Shown here one piece after another: positions 9,834 to 18,705 of a stretch of DNA of 64,000 nt (positions are counted from its first letter, which is position 1; each line of letters starts with the position of its first letter). The notes under the pieces were generated by a model, which searched no databases, was not told where the DNA came from, and saw nothing but the letters and a program-made list of their open reading frames with translations. The translations under genes and the position numbers were made by a program. Source of the stretch: Paracoccus rhizosphaerae (GTDB lineage: Bacteria > Pseudomonadota > Alphaproteobacteria > Rhodobacterales > Rhodobacteraceae); the NCBI RefSeq assembly GCF_026162645.1, contig NZ_JAOTBE010000003.1, positions 62,001-126,000 of the forward strand, in the 5' to 3' direction.

Positions 9834-10611
9834 TCAACAAATCATTGCCATTGCCAACCAGAAGGGCGGAGTGGGTAAGACAACAACTGCCGTCAATCTG
9901 GGCGCAGCCCTTGCGGAAGTCGGCATCCCAACAATTTTGGTTGATCTAGACCCACAAGGCAATGCCTCGACCGGACTGGGTATCGAGGCAGACGAACGTC
10001 ATTTTACTGTCTATGACTTACTAACGGGCGATGTCGATCTTGCGAAGGTGGCTGTTGAAACCGACATCGCCAATCTGAAGTTGGTTCCTTCGACGTCGGA
10101 CCTTGCCTCTGCGGATGTTCAACTGGCGCAGGTCGTGGACCGGACGCGTCTCTTGGAAAAGCAGTTGAAGGCGGCCCCCGAGGGAACGGTCGTTCTGATC
10201 GACTGCCCGCCGGCTTTGGGCCTGCTGACGGTCAATGCCATGGTCGCCGCCACCAGCGTCCTAGTCCCTTTGCAGGCGGAATTTTATGCCTTGGAAGGAC
10301 TGTCGCAGCTTCTTGCGACGGTCAAGCAGGTCCGGCACGGTGCCAACCCGCGCTTGCGGGTGAACGGGATCTTGCTCACTATGTCTGATTATCGCAATAA
10401 CCTGTCTCAGCAGGTCGAGGCCGATGCCCGTGAGACATTGGGTGATCTTGTCTATACGACCGTGATTCCCCGAAATGTGCGGGTGTCCGAGGCACCATCG
10501 CACGCGCAGCCAGTTCTCGCCTATGATCCACTGTCGAAAGGCAGTATTGCTTACCGAAAGTTTGCGTCCGAATTTGTCGGCCGCTTGAAGCTGGTGTCGG
10601 AGAACGCATGA
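9826..10611 (+). CDS. parA: Chromosome partitioning ATPase ParA
   Basis: 261 residues. The deviant Walker A motif NQKGGVGKTTTAVNLG lies near the N-terminus, followed by LVDLDPQGNAST and IDCPPALGLLTVNAM. There is no N-terminal helix-turn-helix, so it is the short chromosomal (Soj-like) type. It binds DNA non-specifically when ATP-bound and positions ParB-parS complexes. Its start overlaps rsmG by 8 bases and its stop overlaps parB by 4, so the segregation genes share the mnmG-rsmG transcript. Confidence 0.97.
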   Translation: MVDQQIIAIANQKGGVGKTTTAVNLGAALAEVGIPTILVDLDPQGNASTGLGIEADERHFTVYDLLTGDVDLAKVAVETDIANLKLVPSTSDLASADVQLAQVVDRTRLLEKQLKAAPEGTVVLIDCPPALGLLTVNAMVAATSVLVPLQAEFYALEGLSQLLATVKQVRHGANPRLRVNGILLTMSDYRNNLSQQVEADARETLGDLVYTTVIPRNVRVSEAPSHAQPVLAYDPLSKGSIAYRKFASEFVGRLKLVSENA

Positions 10612-11504
10612 TGGCTGAAAACAAGGTGGCGAGGCGGGGGCTGGGGCGGGGGCTGTCAGCCTTGATGGCTGATATGGACATGGGGACGGATTCGCAGGCT
10701 GATAAAGCCCGTGATCAGACGATGGTCCCGATCGAACAGATTACTGCCAATCCAGATCAGCCACGGCGCAACTTCGACCCTGAAGCGTTACAGGAACTTG
10801 CTGCTTCATTGAAGCAACGCGGCGTTCTTCAACCATTGATTGTCCGGCCTCATCCTTCGGATCAGGGGCTCTATCAGATCGTCGCGGGCGAGCGTCGCTG
10901 GCGGGCGGCACAAATGGCGCAACTTCACGAGGTGCCCGTCATCATCAGGCAGATGAGCGACAACGAAGTTCTGGAAGTCGCCATCATCGAGAACATCCAG
11001 CGTGCCGATCTCAATGCCATCGAAGAGGCTGCGTCATTCCGGCAACTCATGGATCGCTTCGGGCACACGCAAGAGCGGCTTGCCGAGGCCTTGAACAAGA
11101 GCCGCAGCCACATTGCCAACCTGCTCCGTTTGCTGTCGTTGCCCGATCCTGTCCAGGACATGGTCAAAGACGGCAAGCTGACGGCGGGACATGCTCGCGC
11201 CTTGATCACGGCGCCCAATGCTGCGCAACTGGCACGGAAGGTCTCGGAGAAGGGACTGTCGGTGCGAGAGACCGAAGAGATGGTCCGCAAGTTGGCCCAG
11301 CCGGGTGATGCACAGCCGAAGCGGGCGAACCGCAGTTCTGCCAAGGATGCTGATACACGTGCGCTGGAGGCTGATCTGTCGGCGCATTTGAAGATGGGCG
11401 TCCAGATCGACCACCAAGGGACGGGCGGTGGTCAGATGATCATCTCGTATAAGGATCTTGATCAACTGGATCGACTTTGCCAGATGCTAGGCGGACGCGG
11501 CTGA
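10608..11504 (+). CDS. parB: Chromosome partitioning CTPase ParB
   Basis: 298 residues. After a basic start (RRGLGRGLSALMAD) the ParB/Srx domain shows the CTP-binding blocks NPDQPRRNF and GERRWRAAQ and the motif ENIQRADLNAIEEA. A helix-turn-helix for parS recognition follows (LAEALNKSRSHIANLLRLL), and the C-terminal part is a dimerisation domain. It loads at parS and spreads as a clamp. Two adjacent ATG codons allow a start three bases later. A bidirectional stem-loop follows the stop. Confidence 0.97.
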   Translation: MMAENKVARRGLGRGLSALMADMDMGTDSQADKARDQTMVPIEQITANPDQPRRNFDPEALQELAASLKQRGVLQPLIVRPHPSDQGLYQIVAGERRWRAAQMAQLHEVPVIIRQMSDNEVLEVAIIENIQRADLNAIEEAASFRQLMDRFGHTQERLAEALNKSRSHIANLLRLLSLPDPVQDMVKDGKLTAGHARALITAPNAAQLARKVSEKGLSVRETEEMVRKLAQPGDAQPKRANRSSAKDADTRALEADLSAHLKMGVQIDHQGTGGGQMIISYKDLDQLDRLCQMLGGRG

Positions 11505-11508
11505 TACA

Positions 11509-11542
11509 TGATGTGGTAGTCTTTCGTGAGGCTACCACATCA
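11509..11542. terminator. Bidirectional stem-loop between parB and ybaN-like gene
   Basis: Eleven-base perfect inverted repeat TGATGTGGTAG / CTACCACATCA (11509-11519 and 11532-11542) with a 12-base loop, sitting between two convergent genes. A pyrimidine-rich stretch follows on the right. It is a plausible terminator for both strands, although no strict T-run is present. Confidence 0.7.
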
Positions 11543-11545
11543 GGT

Positions 11546-11902
11546 CTATCTTTCGGGTCTGCTGATCAGGAATAGGGCGACAGCGACGCAAATGGCCGCT
11601 TGAACGGCGACCACCCAATCCGGCATGCCAAGCCACCATGCAATCATGACGCCACCTGTCATGGCGGAGATGGCCCAGATCTTTGCGATCCGTCCCACGA
11701 CTCCGCGTTCCTGCCATGCTCGGACGGGGGGACCATAGGTGGGATGATCCAGGATCTGCTGCTGCAACGCCGGGGATGATCTGGCGAATGCCCCTGCAGC
11801 CACCAGAAGGAACGGAACCGTCGGAAGGACTGGAACGGGAATCCCGATCATGGCGATGATGGTGAACAGCCACCCCACGATCAGCCAGGCCCTGCGTCTC
11901 AT
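11546..11902 (-). CDS. YbaN family (DUF454) small membrane protein
   Basis: 118 residues with three to four hydrophobic segments. The family block GIPVPVLPTVPFLLVAAGAFARSSP is followed by HPTYGPPVRAWQERGVV, both characteristic of YbaN/DUF454 inner-membrane proteins. Function is unknown. It starts one base after the hemW stop, as the last gene of the leftward rph-rdgB-hemW-ybaN run, and ends at a stem-loop shared with parB. Confidence 0.85.
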   Translation of the reverse strand: MRRRAWLIVGWLFTIIAMIGIPVPVLPTVPFLLVAAGAFARSSPALQQQILDHPTYGPPVRAWQERGVVGRIAKIWAISAMTGGVMIAWWLGMPDWVVAVQAAICVAVALFLISRPER

Positions 11903-11903
11903 G

Positions 11904-13091
11904 TCAGACCGCCAATTCGCGAAGGATTGCGTTCAACACCGGTCGACCTTCTGCGGTCGCGATGATGCGGCCACCATGACGACGGATCATTCCCATGTCT
12001 TCCAGCGACACCAGCTTATCCTCGCTGAGGGCGGTACCGGAGACATGCTCAAACCGGACCGTGTCCAGCCCTTCGCTCAGTCGCATCGCCATCAGCAGGT
12101 ATTCCGTCGCCTGTTCGTCACGCGGCAGCAACGCCCGAGGCAACTCTCCCGTTCCTGTGGCCTCGACGGCCGTCAGCCACTCTTCCGGGGCTCGATGCGC
12201 CTCGGTGGCAAAACGGCCATCGGAAAGGGTCAGGCGGCCATGAGCGCCCGGTCCGACCGCGGCCCAATCGCCTTGCCGCCAATATATGAGATTGTGGCGG
12301 CTCTCAGCTCCCGCACGGGCATGGTTCGATATCTCATAGCCCACAAGTCCGGCGGCCTCGCAGATCTCTTGGGTGTCGGCGTACATGTCTGCAGACAGGT
12401 CCTCATCGGGCAGGTCGCGCAATTTTCCAGCGGCTGCACGCGCACCGAAGGCGGTCCCGGGCTCGATCGTCAACTGATAGAGCGACAGGTGATCGACGGC
12501 CATTGCCAGGGCGTCGCGCAGTTCCGCCCGCCAAGCCGCACGGTCCTGGCCCTGTCGCGCATAGATCAGATCGAAGCTGACTCGTGGAAACGCCTCGCGC
12601 GCCACGTCGAAGGCGGCCCGAGCCTCGGCCACGCTGTGCATGCGGCCCAGCTTGCGCAGGTCGTCGTCGTTTAGTGCCTGCACCCCCATCGAAAGTCGGT
12701 TCACTCCGGCCTCGGCAAAGCCGCGGAAGCGGCCGCGCTCAACGCTTGTCGGATTGGCTTCGAGCGAGATCTCGATGTCGTTGGCGAAGCCCCAGCCTTG
12801 TTGCGCCGCACGAATAACCGCATCGACGGTTTCGGGCAGCATCAGCGATGGTGTCCCGCCGCCGAAGAAGATGCTGCCGAGATGCCTGTCAGGCGTCTCG
12901 GCGGCCAGCCGGGCGACCTCGGCCGACAGCGCGGCGGCCCAACGGCGCTGGTCGATCCGATCAGTCACATGGCTGTTGAAGTCGCAATAGGGGCACTTGG
13001 CCGCGCAGAACGGCCAGTGGACGTAGAGCCCGAAGCCACCGGCACGCCAGTCGTCGAGCGTATCCGTTGCAAGGGTTGGGGCGCTATGCAA
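11904..13091 (-). CDS. hemW: Radical-SAM heme chaperone HemW
   Basis: 395 residues. The radical-SAM cluster motif CAAKCPYCDFNSH has the Cys-x3-Cys-x2-Cys spacing followed by x-F, as in the HemN/HemW family. FFGGGTPSLM and EANPT are the next family blocks, and the C-terminal HemN-type domain is present. The absence of the extra N-terminal residues of true HemN favours HemW, which hands heme to apoproteins, over an oxygen-independent coproporphyrinogen oxidase. It overlaps rdgB by 8 bases. Confidence 0.9.
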   Translation of the reverse strand: MHSAPTLATDTLDDWRAGGFGLYVHWPFCAAKCPYCDFNSHVTDRIDQRRWAAALSAEVARLAAETPDRHLGSIFFGGGTPSLMLPETVDAVIRAAQQGWGFANDIEISLEANPTSVERGRFRGFAEAGVNRLSMGVQALNDDDLRKLGRMHSVAEARAAFDVAREAFPRVSFDLIYARQGQDRAAWRAELRDALAMAVDHLSLYQLTIEPGTAFGARAAAGKLRDLPDEDLSADMYADTQEICEAAGLVGYEISNHARAGAESRHNLIYWRQGDWAAVGPGAHGRLTLSDGRFATEAHRAPEEWLTAVEATGTGELPRALLPRDEQATEYLLMAMRLSEGLDTVRFEHVSGTALSEDKLVSLEDMGMIRRHGGRIIATAEGRPVLNAILRELAV

Positions 13092-13692
13092 AGACGCCCT
13101 CGATCATCGCGGCGACGGCGCGGGCGCGGTGGCTGAGGCTGTTCTTCAACTCGGGCGGCATCTGCCCCAGCGTGACGTCATGACCGTCCGGCTGAAAGAT
13201 CGGGTCATAGCCATGGCCTTCCTCGCCGCGCGGCGGCCAGACCACCTGGCCGGGCAGGACGCCTTCGAACACCTCGTCGTGCCCGTCGGGCCACATCAGC
13301 ACCAGCGTGCAGCGGAACTGCGCCGTCCGGGGCATCGGGGCCGAAATGGCCTCAAGCTCACGCCAGGCGCGGGCCATGGCCATCCCGAAGTCTCGGCCGT
13401 TCCCCGTCTCGGCCCAGTCAGCGGTATAGACCCCCGGCGCACCGTCCAGCGCGTCGATGCAGATTCCACTGTCGTCGGCCAGCACCGGCAGTCCAGTCGC
13501 CTCGGCGGCGGCGCGCGCCTTGATGCGGGCGTTGCCAACAAAGGTGGATTCCGTTTCGGCCGGCTCGACAAGTCCGGCCGCGGCGGCGCCCGTAACCTCG
13601 ACGTCATAGGGCGCCAGCAGTGCCCGCATCTCGGCCAGCTTGCCGGCGTTATGCGTGGCGACCAGCAGCCGCCGTTCGTCAAAGCGTCTCAT
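13084..13692 (-). CDS. rdgB: Non-canonical purine NTP pyrophosphatase (RdgB/HAM1)
   Basis: 202 residues. The N-terminal [12 protein letters not shown] is the HAM1 substrate motif (usually A-S-x-N-x-G-K); [22 protein letters not shown] and the C-terminal [12 protein letters not shown] and LSHRARA are diagnostic. It hydrolyses ITP, XTP and their deoxy forms to monophosphates, keeping damaged purines out of nucleic acids. The ATG overlaps the rph stop by four bases. Confidence 0.96.
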   Translation of the reverse strand: MRRFDERRLLVATHNAGKLAEMRALLAPYDVEVTGAAAAGLVEPAETESTFVGNARIKARAAAEATGLPVLADDSGICIDALDGAPGVYTADWAETGNGRDFGMAMARAWRELEAISAPMPRTAQFRCTLVLMWPDGHDEVFEGVLPGQVVWPPRGEEGHGYDPIFQPDGHDVTLGQMPPELKNSLSHRARAVAAMIEGVFA

Positions 13693-14402
13693 GCGACGGC
13701 GGCCTTTTGCGCGGCGACAAGATCGGCCATGCCGGCTTCGGCCAGATCCAGCAGCTGGCTCATCTCGTCACGAGAAAACGTCGCGCCCTCGGCCGACATC
13801 TGCACCTCGATCAATCGTCCCGCACGGGTCAAGACGAAGTTGCCGTCGGTCCCGGCCTCGCTGTCCTCGGCATAGTCCAGATCCAGCAGCGGCTGCCCGC
13901 CGTAGATCCCGCAGCTGACGGCCGCGACATGATCGACGATCGGATCGCTGTTCAGGACGCCCGCCTTCAGCAGCTTGTTCACCGCCAGCCGCAGTGCCAC
14001 CCAGCCACCGGTGATCGAGGCGCACCGCGTCCCCCCGTCGGCCTGGATCACATCGCAGTCGATGCTGATCTGGCGTTCGCCCAAGGCGCTGCGGTCGATT
14101 CCAGCGCGAAGGCTGCGGCCGATCAGGCGCTGGATTTCCTGCGTGCGGCCGGACTGCTTGCCCTGCGCGGCCTCTCGCCGGTTGCGGGTGTTGGTGGCGC
14201 GCGGCAGCATCCCGTATTCGGCGGTGACCCAGCCAAGGCCGCTGCCCTTCAGGAACCGCGGCGGATTGTCCTCGATAGTGGCGGTGCACAGGACGTGCGT
14301 GTCGCCGCACTTAATCAGGCACGACCCCTCGGCGTGGCGCATCACCCCGGTTTCAATTGAAATCGGGCGCATTTGGCTTAGATTCCGGCCGGAAGGGCGC
14401 AT
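13689..14402 (-). CDS. rph: Ribonuclease PH
   Basis: 237 residues starting [17 protein letters not shown], the family start. [37 protein letters not shown] and [13 protein letters not shown] are conserved phosphorolytic RNase blocks, with Arg and Asp residues forming the phosphate and RNA sites. It trims tRNA 3' ends by phosphorolysis. It is the first gene of the leftward rph-rdgB-hemW-ybaN operon and divergent from hrcA across about 70 bases. Confidence 0.96.
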   Translation of the reverse strand: MRPSGRNLSQMRPISIETGVMRHAEGSCLIKCGDTHVLCTATIEDNPPRFLKGSGLGWVTAEYGMLPRATNTRNRREAAQGKQSGRTQEIQRLIGRSLRAGIDRSALGERQISIDCDVIQADGGTRCASITGGWVALRLAVNKLLKAGVLNSDPIVDHVAAVSCGIYGGQPLLDLDYAEDSEAGTDGNFVLTRAGRLIEVQMSAEGATFSRDEMSQLLDLAEAGMADLVAAQKAAVA

Positions 14403-14473
14403 GGTTCATCCTTTTCATGAGAGTGCCTGCCCAATACCGCCCGAGGGCACCGTCACGCAACCCCACGAGGCCC

Positions 14474-15529
14474 ATGAGCCAGGAATCGCTGCTGAATGAA
14501 TTGAACGACCGGTCCCGCGAGGTGTTTCGCCGCGTGGTCGAAGCGTATTTGGACACCGGTGAACCGGTCGGGTCACGGACGCTGACACGTGCGCTTTCGG
14601 AAAAAGTCAGCGCCGCCACGATCCGCAACGTGATGCAGGACCTGGAGTTCATGGGGCTTCTGGACAGCCCGCACGTCTCGGCCGGGCGCTTGCCGTCGCA
14701 GCTGGGCCTGCGCCTGTTCGTGGACGGCATGATGGAGATCGATGCCGTCAAGCCCGACGACCGCGCCGCCATCGACCAGACCCTCGGCAACGACGATCCA
14801 GATACCGGCGTGCTTCTGGATCGGGTCAGCACCGCGCTGTCGTCCATCACCCGAGGTGCGTCGCTGGTGCTGATGCCCAAGCACGAGGCCCCGATTCGCC
14901 ATATCGAATTCGTCAGCCTGGGGTCTGACCGGGCGCTGGTGGTGCTGGTCTTCGCCGACGGCCATGTCGAGAACCGCATCTTCACCCCGCCGCCGGGACA
15001 GACGCCGTCCTCGATGCGAGAGGCCGGGAATTTCCTGAATGCCATGGCCGAGGGCAAGACGCTGGCAGAACTGCGCGGCCACCTGTCCCAGCAGATCAGA
15101 ACCCGGCGGCAGGAACTGGACATCCTGGCGGCCGAGCTGGTCGAATCGGGCCTCGCGCTTTGGGGCGCCGAGGCAGCCGATCCGCGCCTGATCGTGCGCG
15201 GCCGCGCAAACCTGCTGGACAGCGAACTGGCCGACCTGGACCGCATCCGCGTGCTGTTCGACGACCTGGAACGCAAACGCGATATCGTCGAGTTCCTGGA
15301 ACTTGCCGAAAAAGGCGACGGAGTGCGGATCTTCATCGGCTCGGAGAACAAGCTTTTTTCACTTTCGGGTTCCGCTCTGGTGGTTTCACCCTATATGAAT
15401 GCCGACCGAAAGATTGTAGGCGCCGTTGGCGTCATCGGGCCGACCCGGCTGAACTATGGCAGGATCGTTCCGATCGTCGATTACACCGCGCAGCTGGTCG
15501 GGCGGGTCCTGTCCGGCCGGAAAGGATGA
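14474..15529 (+). CDS. hrcA: Heat-inducible transcription repressor HrcA
   Basis: 351 residues from MSQESLLNELNDRSREVFRR; the longer in-frame start overlaps rph and is unlike the family. The winged-helix region has YLDTGEPVGSRTLTR and SAATIRNVMQDLEFMGLL, followed by the GAF-like domain with RIFIGSEN and the C-terminal VGVIGPTRLNYGRIVPIVDY. HrcA represses groESL and other chaperone genes by binding the CIRCE element. No CIRCE-like sequence was seen in the hrcA leader, so control here may differ. grpE follows 7 bases later. Confidence 0.95.
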   Translation: MSQESLLNELNDRSREVFRRVVEAYLDTGEPVGSRTLTRALSEKVSAATIRNVMQDLEFMGLLDSPHVSAGRLPSQLGLRLFVDGMMEIDAVKPDDRAAIDQTLGNDDPDTGVLLDRVSTALSSITRGASLVLMPKHEAPIRHIEFVSLGSDRALVVLVFADGHVENRIFTPPPGQTPSSMREAGNFLNAMAEGKTLAELRGHLSQQIRTRRQELDILAAELVESGLALWGAEAADPRLIVRGRANLLDSELADLDRIRVLFDDLERKRDIVEFLELAEKGDGVRIFIGSENKLFSLSGSALVVSPYMNADRKIVGAVGVIGPTRLNYGRIVPIVDYTAQLVGRVLSGRKG

Positions 15530-15536
15530 AGTGAGC

Positions 15537-16073
15537 ATGACCGAGCAGAACGAACAGCCGATGGACGAATTTGTCGACGACCCCTTGGCTCAGACCGAAA
15601 CCGATGACGAGATCGCGCGCCTGACGGCCGAGCGGGACGAGTTGCGCGACAAGTGGATGCGCGCCCTGGCCGATGCCGAGAACGCGCGCAAGCGTGCCGA
15701 GAAGGACCGCCGCGACGCCGAGAACTATGGCGGCTCGCGCCTGGCGCGCGATCTGTTGCCGGTGCACGACGCGCTGACGCGGGCACTTGACGCGGCGACC
15801 GAGGATCAGCGCGCCGCAGCCTCGGCCCTGATCGAGGGCGTGGAGCTGACCCTGCGGGAGCTGTCGAACGTCTTCACTAAGCATGGCATCGCGATCATCC
15901 GCCCCGAGCCGGGCGAGAAGTTCGACCCGACTGTCCACGAAGCGATGTTCGAGGCACCTGTGCCCGGCACGCAGGCGGGCAACATCATCCAGGTCATGGA
16001 CAACGGCTTCCAGTTGCACGACCGTCTTCTGCGCCCCGCCAAGGTGGGCGTATCGTCCACACCCGCCAACTGA
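15537..16073 (+). CDS. grpE: GrpE nucleotide-exchange factor for DnaK
   Basis: 178 residues from MTEQNEQPMDEF, preceded by AAAGGA. An acidic N-terminus and long coiled coil (EIARLTAERDELRDKWMRALADAENARKRAEKD) are followed by the beta domain with GVELTLRELSNVFTKHGI, the GEKFDPTVHEAMF signature and the C-terminal RLLRPAKVGV. It releases ADP from DnaK. A GTG two codons earlier is an alternative start. It shares a transcript with hrcA; dnaK and dnaJ are not in the window. Confidence 0.95.
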   Translation: MTEQNEQPMDEFVDDPLAQTETDDEIARLTAERDELRDKWMRALADAENARKRAEKDRRDAENYGGSRLARDLLPVHDALTRALDAATEDQRAAASALIEGVELTLRELSNVFTKHGIAIIRPEPGEKFDPTVHEAMFEAPVPGTQAGNIIQVMDNGFQLHDRLLRPAKVGVSSTPAN

Positions 16074-16076
16074 CCG

Positions 16077-16094
16077 GTCCCGGCGGCCCGGGAC
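16077..16094. terminator. Stem-loop after grpE
   Basis: GTCCCGG / CCGGGAC inverted repeat (7 bp) with a 4-base loop, immediately after the grpE stop. There is no T-run, so it may act as a 3' stabilising hairpin or a weak terminator. Confidence 0.45.
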
Positions 16095-16123
16095 GTCGCC
16101 GGGCTGCTACAACCTTCGGCCGA

Positions 16124-16139
16124 CTTGCCGAATGTTCCC
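16124..16139 (+). promoter_or_regulatory. Candidate C1-regulon operator upstream of gfa
   Basis: CTTGCCG, four bases, TTCCC. The same twelve fixed bases with the same four-base gap occur upstream of xoxF at 20051-20066. It lies about 47 bases before the gfa start. A response regulator such as FlhR is a possible binder, by inference only. Confidence 0.45.
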
Positions 16140-16185
16140 TGCAGCGCGACGTTAGGCCCTGTCCTGTCATGTGGAGGAGGGGGCC

Positions 16186-16770
16186 ATGACCAGCACTGAC
16201 GGGGTGAGCATTCACCCGGCCGTAGACCACGGTACAAAGCCAGCCAGCCCGGGATTCTCGGGCGGCGTTCTGACCTGCCATTGCGCCAGCGACCCGGTCA
16301 AGGTCCGCGTCAGCGCGCAGACCGCACACAACCATGTCTGCGGCTGCACCAAGTGCTGGAAGCCCGAAGGGGCAACGTTCAGCCAGATCGCCGTCGTCTC
16401 GCGCGATGCGGTCGAGGTGATCGAGAACGGCGACAAGCTTCAGGTTGTCAATGCCGATGCACCAATCCAGCGCTATGCTTGCCGCGTCTGTGGTGTCCAT
16501 ATGTACGGCCGGATCGAAAACAAGGACCACCCGTTCTACGGCCTCGACTTCGTCCATACCGAACTGTCGCCCGAGGACGGCTGGTCGGCGCCCGAATTTG
16601 CCGCCTTCGTCAGTTCGGTCATCGAGACCGGCGTGGATCCATCCCAGATGGACGCTATCAGGGCGCGACTGCGCGAACTGGGGCTGGAGCCTTATGATGC
16701 GCTGTCGCCGCCTCTTATGGACGCGATTGCGACCCATGTGGCCAAGCGTTCGGGCGCACTTGCGGCTTGA
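16186..16770 (+). CDS. gfa: S-(hydroxymethyl)glutathione synthase (Gfa)
   Basis: 194 residues from [11 protein letters not shown], chosen because GGAGGAGG ends five bases before this ATG. The GFA-family zinc ligands are visible: CHC near residue 32, CGCTKCW near 55 and [10 protein letters not shown] near 100. The Paracoccus enzyme was described as accelerating adduct formation between formaldehyde and glutathione, feeding FlhA; whether it is a catalyst or a glutathione carrier has been debated. It begins the C1-oxidation island. The hairpin downstream suggests it can be transcribed apart from flhA. Confidence 0.93.
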   Translation: MTSTDGVSIHPAVDHGTKPASPGFSGGVLTCHCASDPVKVRVSAQTAHNHVCGCTKCWKPEGATFSQIAVVSRDAVEVIENGDKLQVVNADAPIQRYACRVCGVHMYGRIENKDHPFYGLDFVHTELSPEDGWSAPEFAAFVSSVIETGVDPSQMDAIRARLRELGLEPYDALSPPLMDAIATHVAKRSGALAA

Positions 16771-16802
16771 CCTGACCTGCCACGAATTCCAAGAAATGCC
16801 AG

Positions 16803-16823
16803 AGGGCCGCACGTCGGCCCTTT
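16803..16823 (+). terminator. Terminator between gfa and flhA
   Basis: Seven-base stem AGGGCCG / CGGCCCT with a five-base loop, followed by TT and then GG. It lies 33 bases after the gfa stop and 40 bases before flhA. A modest intrinsic terminator or attenuator. Confidence 0.55.
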
Positions 16824-16864
16824 GGTCCTGATCGAGAGCCCACCGAGGCGATAGGAGACAAGAG

Positions 16865-17995
16865 ATGAGAACCCGTGCCGCCGTAGCCCTCGAGGCTGGC
16901 AAACCGCTGGAAGTGATGGAGGTCAACCTCGAAGGCCCGAAAGCCGGCGAAGTCATGATCGAGATCAAGGCCACCGGCATCTGCCACACCGACGAGTTCA
17001 CCCGCTCGGGCGCGGATCCGGAAGGCATCTTCCCGGCGATCCTGGGTCACGAAGGTGCTGGCGTCGTGGTCGAGGTCGGGCCGGGCGTCACCTCGGTCAA
17101 GCCGGGCGACCACGTGATCCCGCTCTATACGCCTGAATGCCGCGAATGCGCGTCCTGCCTGTCGGGCAAGACGAACCTCTGCACGCGCATCCGCGCCACG
17201 CAGGGCCAGGGCTTGATGCCCGACGGGACCAGCCGTTTCAGCATGCTGGATGGCACGCCGATCTATCACTACATGGGCTGCTCGACCTTCTCGAACTATA
17301 CCGTGCTGCCCGAGATTGCTGTGGCGAAGGTGCGTGAGGACGCGCCCTTCGACAAGATCTGCTACATCGGCTGCGGCGTCACTACCGGCATCGGCGCGGT
17401 GATCAACACCGCCAAGGTGGAAATCGGCGCGAAGGCGGTCGTGTTCGGCCTGGGCGGCATCGGCCTGAACGTGATCCAGGGCCTGCGCCTGGCGGGAGCC
17501 GACATGATCATCGGTGTCGACCTGAACAACGACAAGAAGGAAATGGCCGAGCGTTTCGGCATGACCCACTTCGTCAACCCGAAGGAAATCGACGGCTCGA
17601 TCGTCCAGCACATTGTCGAGATGACCAAGACGCCCTTCGACCAGATCGGTGGCGCCGACTACAGTTTCGATGCGACTGGCAGCACCAAGGTGATGCGCGA
17701 CGCGCTAGAATGCACCCATCGCGGCTGGGGCCAGTCGGTCATCATCGGCGTCGCGGCCGCCGGTGCCGAAATCAACACCCGGCCGTTCCAGCTGGTTACC
17801 GGCCGCGTCTGGAAGGGCACGGCCTTCGGCGGCGCCCGCGGCCGGACCGACGTCCCGAAGATCGTCGACTGGTACATGGAGGGCAAGATCGAGATCGACC
17901 CGATGATCACCCACACGATGCCGCTGGACGACATCAACAAGGGCTTCGACCTGATGCACCACGGTGAATCGATCCGCTCGGTCGTCCTTTACTGA
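16865..17995 (+). CDS. flhA: S-(hydroxymethyl)glutathione dehydrogenase, class III alcohol dehydrogenase
   Basis: 376 residues, preceded by AGGAGACAAGAG. Catalytic zinc ligands are the Cys in GICHTDEFT and the His in GHEGAGVV; the structural zinc lobe [15 protein letters not shown] is complete. The NAD-binding loop is [14 protein letters not shown]. It oxidises S-hydroxymethylglutathione to S-formylglutathione, the central cytoplasmic step of formaldehyde oxidation. It sits between gfa and fghA, giving the whole glutathione-linked pathway in one island. The name flhA follows Paracoccus usage and is unrelated to the flagellar gene; adhI/adhC are equivalents. Confidence 0.95.
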   Translation: MRTRAAVALEAGKPLEVMEVNLEGPKAGEVMIEIKATGICHTDEFTRSGADPEGIFPAILGHEGAGVVVEVGPGVTSVKPGDHVIPLYTPECRECASCLSGKTNLCTRIRATQGQGLMPDGTSRFSMLDGTPIYHYMGCSTFSNYTVLPEIAVAKVREDAPFDKICYIGCGVTTGIGAVINTAKVEIGAKAVVFGLGGIGLNVIQGLRLAGADMIIGVDLNNDKKEMAERFGMTHFVNPKEIDGSIVQHIVEMTKTPFDQIGGADYSFDATGSTKVMRDALECTHRGWGQSVIIGVAAAGAEINTRPFQLVTGRVWKGTAFGGARGRTDVPKIVDWYMEGKIEIDPMITHTMPLDDINKGFDLMHHGESIRSVVLY

Positions 17996-18021
17996 TCCTT
18001 CACGGCTGCTTAGGTAAAAGA

Positions 18022-18045
18022 ACGGCGGGGCCCCGGTCCCGCCGT
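18022..18045 (+). terminator. Stem-loop after flhA
   Basis: ACGGCGGG / CCCGCCGT (8 bp) with an 8-base loop, 27 bases after the flhA stop and 30 bases before the clpP-like start. No T-run follows; possible partial terminator or mRNA-stabilising hairpin. Confidence 0.5.
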
Positions 18046-18075
18046 CGCCATGAGAGAGAACGAAGGAGCAGGCGC

Positions 18076-18705
18076 ATGCGTCACCAGTGGCTGGACGACG
18101 ACGACGAACCCGAAGAAGAGGACCGCCGCCACAAGGAAGACGGCGGCCTGGGCCTGCCCGAAGGCGACAAGATCGGCAAGCTGTACTTCAAGTCGCGCAC
18201 GGTGATCGTCGCCGGCGCGATCAATGACAAGCTGGCGCAGCGCACCGTCGCCCACCTGCTGGCCTTGGCCGAAGACAGCGACGCGCCGATCAACATGCTG
18301 ATCTCGTCGCCCGGCGGGCACGTAGAATCGGGCGACATGATCCACGACGTGGTCAAGTTCATCCGTCCTACGGTGCGCACCATCGGTTCGGGCTGGGTGG
18401 CATCGGCCGGTGCGCTGATCTTCGTCGCGGCGAAGAAGGAAAACCGCTACTGCCTGCCCAACACGCGCTTCCTGATCCACCAGCCCTCGGGCGGGATCGG
18501 CGGCACGTCGTCCGACATGATGATCCAGGCAGAGCAGGTGCGCCTGATGCGCGACCGTCTGAACCAGATTTTCGCCGACGCCACCGGCCAGAGCGTCGAG
18601 CGGATCGAGAAGGACACGCAGCGCGACTTCTGGCTGAATACGCGAGAGGCGCTGGACTATGGCCTGCTGGGCCAGGTCATCCGCAGCGTGGACGACCTGA
18701 AATGA
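18076..18705 (+). CDS. ClpP-family serine protease paralogue
   Basis: 209 residues with an acidic/charged N-terminal arm (DDDDEPEEEDRRHKED) in place of a normal ClpP propeptide. The fold core is recognisable: LISSPGGHVESGDMIHD, the nucleophile Ser in GWVASAGALIF, the His in RFLIHQPSGG and the Asp in EKDTQRDFWLNTREALDYGLLG. All three triad positions appear present. No ATPase partner gene is adjacent. Its place between flhA and fghA suggests co-expression with formaldehyde oxidation, but the substrate is unknown. A catalytically divergent ClpP-like assembly subunit is an alternative. Confidence 0.82.
   Translation: MRHQWLDDDDEPEEEDRRHKEDGGLGLPEGDKIGKLYFKSRTVIVAGAINDKLAQRTVAHLLALAEDSDAPINMLISSPGGHVESGDMIHDVVKFIRPTVRTIGSGWVASAGALIFVAAKKENRYCLPNTRFLIHQPSGGIGGTSSDMMIQAEQVRLMRDRLNQIFADATGQSVERIEKDTQRDFWLNTREALDYGLLGQVIRSVDDLK

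Noticed and set aside
14403-14473. A CIRCE element (TTAGCACTC-N9-GAGTGCTAA) before hrcA
   Set aside because: The short rph-hrcA interval contains no such inverted repeat.
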